Assembly: GCA_017540945.1 (NCBI GenBank)
Contig: JAFYAB010000012.1
Location: 1-15,217, forward strand
DNA length: 15,217 nucleotides
Source: Oscillospiraceae bacterium
Lineage (GTDB): Bacteria; Bacillota_A; Clostridia; Oscillospirales; Oscillospiraceae
Direction: 5' to 3'
The notes beneath the pieces were generated by a model. It saw only the letters and a list, made by a program, of their open reading frames with translations, was not told the DNA's origin and made no database searches. Position 1 is the first letter of the stretch. The number at the start of each line of letters is the position of its first letter. A program made the translations under genes and the position numbers. This document shows positions 6,623 to 12,600 of this stretch, in pieces.

Positions 6623-8310
6623 ACGCCTTGCTGAAAGCAAATACGAATAAAAAACAAAGCTTCCTGGGGGGCGCCGCGGTACTGGCGCTGGCGGTGGCGA
6701 TCGTCAAGGTCCTGGGCTTTCTCTATAAGATCCCCCTGGCGCGGATCATCGGCGACGACGGCTTCGGCTACTTCAACACGGCTTACGACATCTACTCCGT
6801 GCTGCTGATGGTATCCACCACCGGCCTGCCCGTGGCCATGTCCCGGATGATCTCCGAGGCCCAGACCCTGGGCCGGACCAGGCAGATCCACCAGATCTAC
6901 CGGGTCTCCCGGGCGGTCTTCCTGAGCATCGGCGTGGTGGGCGCTCTGGGGATGGCCCTGCTCTGCCGCCAGCTGGCCTCTCTGATGAACTCGGAGAAGA
7001 GCTGGTTCGCCATCCTCTGCCTGTCCCCCGCGGTGCTTTTCGTGGGCATCATCTCCTCGGAGCGGGGCTTCTTCCAGGGACAGTCCAACATGGTCCCCAC
7101 CTCGGTCTCCCAGGTCATGGAGGCCGTCTGCAAGCTGGTGGTGGGCCTGGGTCTCGCCCTGGTGGCCATGTCCGTCTATAAGCGCGGCGGCCTTGTGACC
7201 GATCTGCCCGGAGAGCTGCCGCCGGAGGATCCCCAGCGGGCCGCGCTGGCCCTGGCCCATTCCAAGGCCGCGGGATTCTCCATCCTGGGCGTCACCCTGG
7301 GCACGGTGGCGGCCTCCGTCTACCTGGTGCTGAAGCGGCGGAAGGCCGCCGCAGCGATCCTGGAGGAATGCACGGACCCCACGGTCTACTCCTGGAAGAC
7401 CACGGTGAAGGAGCTGCTGACCATCGCCGTCCCCATCACCCTGGGCGCGGCGGGCCTGCAGATCATCACCACCATCGACATCGGCGTCTATATGGGCCAG
7501 CTCAAGGGTCCTGCGGGCTTTGACGAGGATACCGCCGACAAGCTCAAGGGCATCTACAACTTTGCCCAGACCATCTTCAACATGCCCTGCGCCTTCATCA
7601 CGCCTCTGACCGTGGCCGCCATTCCGGCCATCACCGAGCAGATTACCCTGCGCCGCCGCCGCCGGGCCAACACCGTGGCGGAGTCCGCCACCCGGGTCAT
7701 GGCCCTGATCGCCATGCCCTGCTCTATCGGTCTGGCGGTGCTGGGCGAGCCCATCATGCAGCTGCTGCGGGGTTACAGCGGCGAGGAGCTGCGGGTGGCC
7801 GGCACCCTTATGAGCATCCTGGGCTTCTGCGTCTTCTTCAACGCCTTTGTGCTGGTGATGAACGCCATCATGCAGGCCCACGGCTACGTCTATATCCCGG
7901 TCATCAATCTGATCATCGGCGGCGTCGCGAAGGTGCTGATCAACCTGGTGCTGGTGGGCAATCCCAGAATCAACATCGTGGGCGTGCCCGTGGGCACCGT
8001 GATCTGCTATATGCTGATCACCATGCTGGATCTGATCGCCATCCGCCGCATCCTGCGCAATCCGCCGCGGCTGATCCCCAACGTCATCAAGCCGGCCCTG
8101 GCCTCCGTGGCCATGGGCGCCGCGGCCTTTGTCCTCAACAAGCTCTGCCTGCTCATCGGTCTGCCCCTGGTGCTGCGGACCGGCTTCTCCATCCTGGGAG
8201 CCGCCGCGGTCTACGCGGTCCTGGTGTACGCGCTTCGCATCGTCACCCGGGACGATTGCTCGCTGCTGCCCAAGGGAGACAAGATCGCGAAGCTGCTGCG
8301 GGTGAAATAA
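6619..8310 (+). CDS. SpoVB/YabM-type lipid II or polysaccharide flippase (MOP superfamily)
   Basis: A 563-residue integral membrane protein with many hydrophobic helices (for example about 17-37, 54-72, 100-118, 129-146, 168-186), as expected for the 12-14 helices of the polysaccharide transporter/MVF group. Family marks include 'KVLGFLYKIPLARIIGDDGFGYFN' around residues 30-53, 'STTGLPVAMSRMISEA' (66-81) and 'ERGFFQGQSNMVPTSVSQ' (148-165), shared with SpoVB, YabM and YtgP of Bacillus. Such proteins move undecaprenyl-linked sugar precursors across the membrane; spore cortex or wall synthesis is the likely setting. It starts inside the stop of the deaminase gene (ATGA overlap) with AGGAA (6610-6614) just upstream. 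mazG follows after 71 bases, the same order as yabM-yabN in B. subtilis, which favours the YabM branch. The exact substrate is uncertain. Confidence 0.85.
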   Translation: MNALLKANTNKKQSFLGGAAVLALAVAIVKVLGFLYKIPLARIIGDDGFGYFNTAYDIYSVLLMVSTTGLPVAMSRMISEAQTLGRTRQIHQIYRVSRAVFLSIGVVGALGMALLCRQLASLMNSEKSWFAILCLSPAVLFVGIISSERGFFQGQSNMVPTSVSQVMEAVCKLVVGLGLALVAMSVYKRGGLVTDLPGELPPEDPQRAALALAHSKAAGFSILGVTLGTVAASVYLVLKRRKAAAAILEECTDPTVYSWKTTVKELLTIAVPITLGAAGLQIITTIDIGVYMGQLKGPAGFDEDTADKLKGIYNFAQTIFNMPCAFITPLTVAAIPAITEQITLRRRRRANTVAESATRVMALIAMPCSIGLAVLGEPIMQLLRGYSGEELRVAGTLMSILGFCVFFNAFVLVMNAIMQAHGYVYIPVINLIIGGVAKVLINLVLVGNPRINIVGVPVGTVICYMLITMLDLIAIRRILRNPPRLIPNVIKPALASVAMGAAAFVLNKLCLLIGLPLVLRTGFSILGAAAVYAVLVYALRIVTRDDCSLLPKGDKIAKLLRVK

Positions 8311-8381
8311 GCAAAAAACCGAAAAATCTTTGAAATAATCTCAAATTTTTCAGAATTAACACTTGCGAAAGCGTGCAAAAT
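8311..8381 (+). other. AT-rich gap with a weak hairpin before mazG
   Basis: The gap is markedly AT-rich compared with its flanks. GAAAAA (8321-8326) pairs with TTTTTC (8346-8351) and TTTGA (8329-8333) with TCAAA (8341-8345) across a two-base bulge, giving a weak hairpin. A possible -10, TATGAT (8381-8386), has only TTAACA at 19 bases as a -35 and overlaps the mazG start codon, so no promoter is called. No clear Shine-Dalgarno sequence for mazG is present. Confidence 0.35.
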
Positions 8382-9086
8382 ATGATAGATTTTACGGAGA
8401 AATCCGAATACGGCTTTTCGGACCTGGTCCGGCTGGTCGCCGCCCTGCGGGGACCGGGGGGCTGCCCCTGGGATCAGGTCCAGACCCATCAGTCCATCCG
8501 GCGCAATTTCCTGGAGGAAGCCTATGAGGCCTGCGAGGCCATGGACGCGGACGACCCCATCCACCTGCGGGAGGAGCTGGGCGACGTGCTGCTCCAGGTG
8601 GTCTTTCACGCGGGCATCGAGGCGGACGCGGGACGCTTCGATGTGGACGGGGTCTGCGACGCGGTGTGCCGCAAGCTGATCGACCGGCATCCCCACTTGT
8701 TCGACCGGGCGCCGAGCCGTATGGATTGGGAGGAGCTCAAACGGGCCGAGCGGGGCAATCAGACCGTCGCCCAGGCCATGGAGGGCGTCTCCCGCGCGCT
8801 GCCCGCGCTGTGGCGGGCGGACAAGCTCCTGTCCAAGGCGGAGAAGAGCGGCTATCCCCAGCCGGAGACCGCCGCGCTTTGCCGGGAGCTGACCCGACAG
8901 ACTGCAGCGCTCTGTCAGACGGAAGGATCTGAGGCACAGACCCATCTGGGCCGGGCGCTCTTCGCCCTGGTCCGGCTGGCCCGCGGTGCCGAGCTGGATC
9001 CGGAAAGCGCGCTGACGGAGACCTGTCAGCAATTCATCGACAGCTTTTCCCATTGGGAGGCTGCCGCACTCCAAGCAGAGAAGTAA
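8382..9086 (+). CDS. mazG: MazG-type nucleoside triphosphate pyrophosphohydrolase
   Basis: A 234-residue cytosolic protein with the two-domain MazG layout, expected to hydrolyse NTPs to NMP and pyrophosphate and so clear unwanted nucleotides. The first domain is intact: 'GGCPWDQVQTHQS' (26-38), E45-E46-x2-E49 and E65-x2-D68 form the EExxE...ExxD magnesium site. The second domain keeps its hydrophobic frame ('WRADKLLSKAEKSGY', 144-158; 'LFALVRLARGAELDPESAL', 193-211) but T187, H188 and R191 stand where EE and D of 'EELGDLLFAL' are expected. B. subtilis YabN carries an extra methylase domain that is absent here. Start choice is unsure: an in-frame GTG at 8373 is also possible and neither has a good ribosome binding site; ATG is preferred. 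The HU gene begins 21 bases after the stop. Confidence 0.88.
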   Translation: MIDFTEKSEYGFSDLVRLVAALRGPGGCPWDQVQTHQSIRRNFLEEAYEACEAMDADDPIHLREELGDVLLQVVFHAGIEADAGRFDVDGVCDAVCRKLIDRHPHLFDRAPSRMDWEELKRAERGNQTVAQAMEGVSRALPALWRADKLLSKAEKSGYPQPETAALCRELTRQTAALCQTEGSEAQTHLGRALFALVRLARGAELDPESALTETCQQFIDSFSHWEAAALQAEK

Positions 9087-9107
9087 CAAAAGAAAGAGGT
9101 ATCATCA

Positions 9108-9383
9108 ATGAACAAGACTGAACTCGTGGCCGCTGTTGCCGCAAAGACTGAACTTTCCAAGAAGAACGCCGAGAAGGCCGTTGCCGCCGTTCTCGAAACC
9201 GTGGCCGAGACCCTCGCCGCCGGCGAGAAGGTCCAGCTGGTGGGCTTTGGCACCTTTGAGCTCCGTGAGCGCGACGCCCGCACCGCAAAGAACCCCCGCA
9301 CCGGTGAGACCGTCGAGGTTGCCGCCAGCCGCGTTCCCGCCTTCAAGGCCGGCCAGGCTCTGAAGGCCAAGGTCGCGAAGTAA
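9108..9383 (+). CDS. hup: HU family DNA-binding protein
   Basis: A 91-residue histone-like protein, full length for HU. It binds and bends DNA as a dimer in the nucleoid. '[20 protein letters not shown]' opens the alpha-helical dimer body, '[21 protein letters not shown]' (46-66) covers the beta strands and the arm, and P63 in 'NPRTG' is the proline that intercalates into DNA. The carboxyl end '[13 protein letters not shown]' is standard. AAGAGG (9094-9099) lies 8 bases before the ATG. It is the last gene before a strong terminator, 21 bases after mazG, an arrangement also seen in other Clostridia. Codon use is more uniform (GCC, GAG, AAG) than in its neighbours, as expected for a highly expressed gene. 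Confidence 0.96.
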   Translation: MNKTELVAAVAAKTELSKKNAEKAVAAVLETVAETLAAGEKVQLVGFGTFELRERDARTAKNPRTGETVEVAASRVPAFKAGQALKAKVAK

Positions 9384-9396
9384 TTTCGATCTTGAT

Positions 9397-9434
9397 ACCG
9401 CAGCTCCTTTCGGGGGGCTGCGGTTTTTCTTTTT
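9397..9434 (+). terminator. Intrinsic terminator after the HU gene
   Basis: An 11-base-pair stem (9397-9407 with 9414-9424, one G-T pair) around a 6-base loop, followed by a T-rich run to 9434. It starts 13 bases after the HU stop codon and separates the mazG-HU unit from the nucleotidase gene. Confidence 0.92.
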
Positions 9435-9456
9435 GAAAACGGAATGGGCGAAATGC

Positions 9457-9517
9457 ACAAGTTTTTTCGGAAAAATTCTCTGCTGCGCCTGGTCGTTAGA
9501 ACAGGAAAAAAACTTGT
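9457..9517. repeat. Perfect 11-base inverted repeat reaching into the nucleotidase promoter
   Basis: ACAAGTTTTTT (9457-9467) and AAAAAACTTGT (9507-9517) are exact reverse complements, 39 bases apart. The right arm covers four bases of the -35 box (9514-9519), so a protein bound there could repress the large gene. Inside the left part, TTTTT-CGG-AAAAA (9463-9475) can form a small hairpin of its own. Confidence 0.55.
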
Positions 9518-9542
9518 TCCCGGGGAGGCTTTGTGCTACAAT
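9514..9542 (+). promoter_or_regulatory. Promoter of the surface nucleotidase gene
   Basis: TACAAT (9537-9542) is preceded by TGC, an extended -10, and by TTGTTC (9514-9519) at 17 bases. The -35 is weak (3 of 6), which the extended -10 may offset. The leader would be about 50 bases and ends with AAGGAG (9587-9592), 9 bases before the ATG. Confidence 0.65.
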
Positions 9543-9601
9543 AAAACTACCGAAAAAGTCTGTCAGGCTTTTGAAGAAATTGAAAAAAGGAGACTGCAAG
9601 C

Positions 9602-12600
9602 ATGAAGAAACATCTCACCAAGCGACTCCTCGCGCTGCTTCTGACGCTGGCCATGGTTCTTTCCCTGATTCCCATGACCTTTGCAGAGGACGCGCCGAAG
9701 TCCGACGATGTGGTGGTCCTGTTTACGAATGATATCCACTGCGGCGTGGATCAGACGGACAGCTCCATCGGCATTGCCGGTCTGGCAAAAATTAAGAAGG
9801 ATTTGGAAGCAAGCCATGACAACGTGGTCCTGGTGGACAACGGCGACGCCGTCCAGGGCGAGCTGATCGGCACCATCTCCAAGGGCGAGTACATCATTCA
9901 GCTCATGAACTATGTGGGCTACGATTTCTGCGCCTTTGGCAACCATGAGTACGACTACACCATGCCGCAGCTCAAGAAGCTGCTCAACATGGCGAACGCC
10001 GAGTACCTGAGCTGCAACTTCCGTTACATCGGCGAGGGCGAGGACCCCAATGCCGTGGACGTGGACGCCTACAAGGTCGTGGACTACGACGGCCTGAAGG
10101 TCGGCTACGTGGGCATCACCACCCCCGAGTCCCTGGTCAAATCCACCCCAACCTATTTCCAGGATGAAGACGGAAACTGGATCTACACCTTCTGCAACGG
10201 CGGCGAAGGCCAGGAGCTGTACAACGCGGTGCAGACCGCCGTGGACGCGGCCAGGGCCGAAGGCGCGCAGGTCGTCGTGGCGCTGGCCCACCTGGGCATC
10301 GACGAGCAGAGCTCTCCCTGGATGTCCACGGAGGTGATCGCCAACACCACCGGCATCGACGTGATGCTGGACGGCCACTCTCACAGCACCATCGAGCGGC
10401 AGGAGGTCGCCAACAAGGACGGCGAGACCGTACTCCTGTCCTCCACCGGCACCAAGCTGATGAACGTGGGCAAGCTGACCATCACCCAGGAAGGCGAGGT
10501 CAACACTGAGCTCATCAAGCGCAGCGACGTGGACGGCGTAGACCCCGAGACCCAGAGCTATCTGGAGCAGATCGAGGCTGAGTTCGAGGAGCTGAAGCAG
10601 CAGGTCGTGGCCCATGTGGACTATGACCTCCTGACCACCAACCCCGATACCGGCGCCAGAATGGTCCGTATGCGCGAGACCAACCTGGGCGACGTCTGCG
10701 CGGACGCCTACCGGTCGGTCCTCGGCACGGACATTGCCTTCGTCAACGGCGGCGGCGTGCGTGCAAACATTAAAGCTGGCGATGTGACCTATGAGCAGAT
10801 CATCAACGTGCATCCCTACGGCAACATGGCCTGCGCGGTCAAGGCCAGCGGCCAGGAGATCCTGGACGCGCTGGAAATGTCCGCCCGGAACGTGAGCATC
10901 GACGAAGAAGGCAATTATGTCGGCGAGAACGGCGGTTTCCTCCACGTCTCCGGTCTGCGCTTCACCATCGTCACAGGGATCCCCTCCTCTGTGGTCGTGG
11001 ATGAAAGCAAGATGTTCGTTGAGGTCGCCGGCGCCCGCCGTGTGAAGGACGTCGAGGTCCTTCAGGAGGACGGCTCCTACGCACCCATCGATCCCGAGGG
11101 CGAGTACACCCTGGCCTGCCACAACTACCTGCTGAAGGACTGCGGCGACGGCTACACCATGTTCAAGGACAATGAGTTTGTGCTGGACGAGGTCAAGGTG
11201 GACAACCAGGTCCTCATCGAGTACATGACCTCCGAGGAATTTGCCGCGCACGACTACTCCAAGTGGGACGGCGAAGGCCGCATTACTATCCTGGACGACG
11301 ATCTGATCGGCAAGACTGTCATTCTCCACACCAACGACACCCACGGCGCGCTGCTGGGCTTCGCCCAGGTGGCAAAGGTGAGAAAGGATTATGAAGCCAG
11401 AGGCGCCCGGGTGCTTCTGGTGGATGCCGGCGACTTCAGCCAGGGCACTACCTACGTCTCCACCAACAAGGGCGCCGCCGCCGCGCAGATCATGAAGCTG
11501 ACGGGCTACGACGTCGTTACCCTGGGCAACCACGAGTTCGACTTCGGCTACGACCAGCTCAAGCAGAACCTCGAGGACGCTGAGCTCGTCACCGTCTGCG
11601 CCGACGTCTACATGAAAGACACAGGTTTGTCCGCGTTTGCTCCCTATACGATGTATAATCTGGGCGGCCCGTACGACTGGCTCAAGATCGGCTTCTTCGG
11701 CATGGAGACCCCCGAGACTCAGACCAAGGTCAACCCCGGCCTGATCACGGAGCTCGAATTCGGCACCAACGAGAACGGTAAGTTCCTCTCCGGCGCGCAG
11801 AACGCCATCGCCGGTCTGAAGGCGAACGGAGCCGACGTCATCATCGGTCTGGTCCACTTGGGCGTGGACGACGAGTCCGTACCCTACCGCTCCATCGACC
11901 TCTATGAGCAGATCAAGGACGACGTGGACTTCCTGATCGACGGCCACTCCCACACCGTCATGACTGAGGGCCCCAACGGCGAGCCCATCCAGTCCACCGG
12001 CACCAAGGCCAGCAAGACGGCTTTCATGAACGTGGGCTGCATCGTCATTGACAACGACACCAAGGCCATTGTGGACCACTATCTGATCCCCCTGGGCGAG
12101 GACGCTCCCGTTGACGAGGAGGTCGCGGCTGTGGCCCAGACCATCATGAACGCCGTGAACGCCGAGTACGGCGCGGTCTTCGCCCAGTCCGCCGTGGAGC
12201 TCAACGGCGACAAGGCCCCCGGCAACCGCAACATGGAGACCAACCTGGGCGACCTGATCACCGACGCCCTGCGCTGGAGCGTCATGAAGGATATGGACGC
12301 CGAGACCCTGGGCGTGCCCGAGGATAACGTGGTCGCCATCACCAACGGCGGCGGCATCCGGGCCTGGATCCACGCCGGCGACGTCACGATGAACGACGTC
12401 AACACCGTCCTTCCCTTCGGCAACACCGTGGCCGTGGTCTACGTGACCGGCGCGGAGCTGCTGGAGGCTCTGGAGGCTTCCACCTACTGCACCCCCGGCG
12501 CCGTGGGCGGCTTCCCCCAGATCAGCGGCATGAACATCGAGATCGATACGATGAAGTCGTTTGATGAGGGCGAGCTCTATCCCGCGTCCACCTACCATCA

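Noticed and set aside
5309..7881. Long minus-strand frames opposite the deaminase and flippase genes
   Set aside because: Rich in H, G, Q and D, with no motifs; they mirror the codon bias of well-supported plus-strand genes.
8356..8386. Promoter TTAACA...TATGAT for mazG
   Set aside because: The spacer is 19 bases and transcription would start after the preferred start codon.
9462..9476. CodY-like box in TTTTTTCGGAAAAAT
   Set aside because: It has 4 mismatches to the 15-base CodY consensus and is equally explained as a small AT hairpin. Too weak to call.
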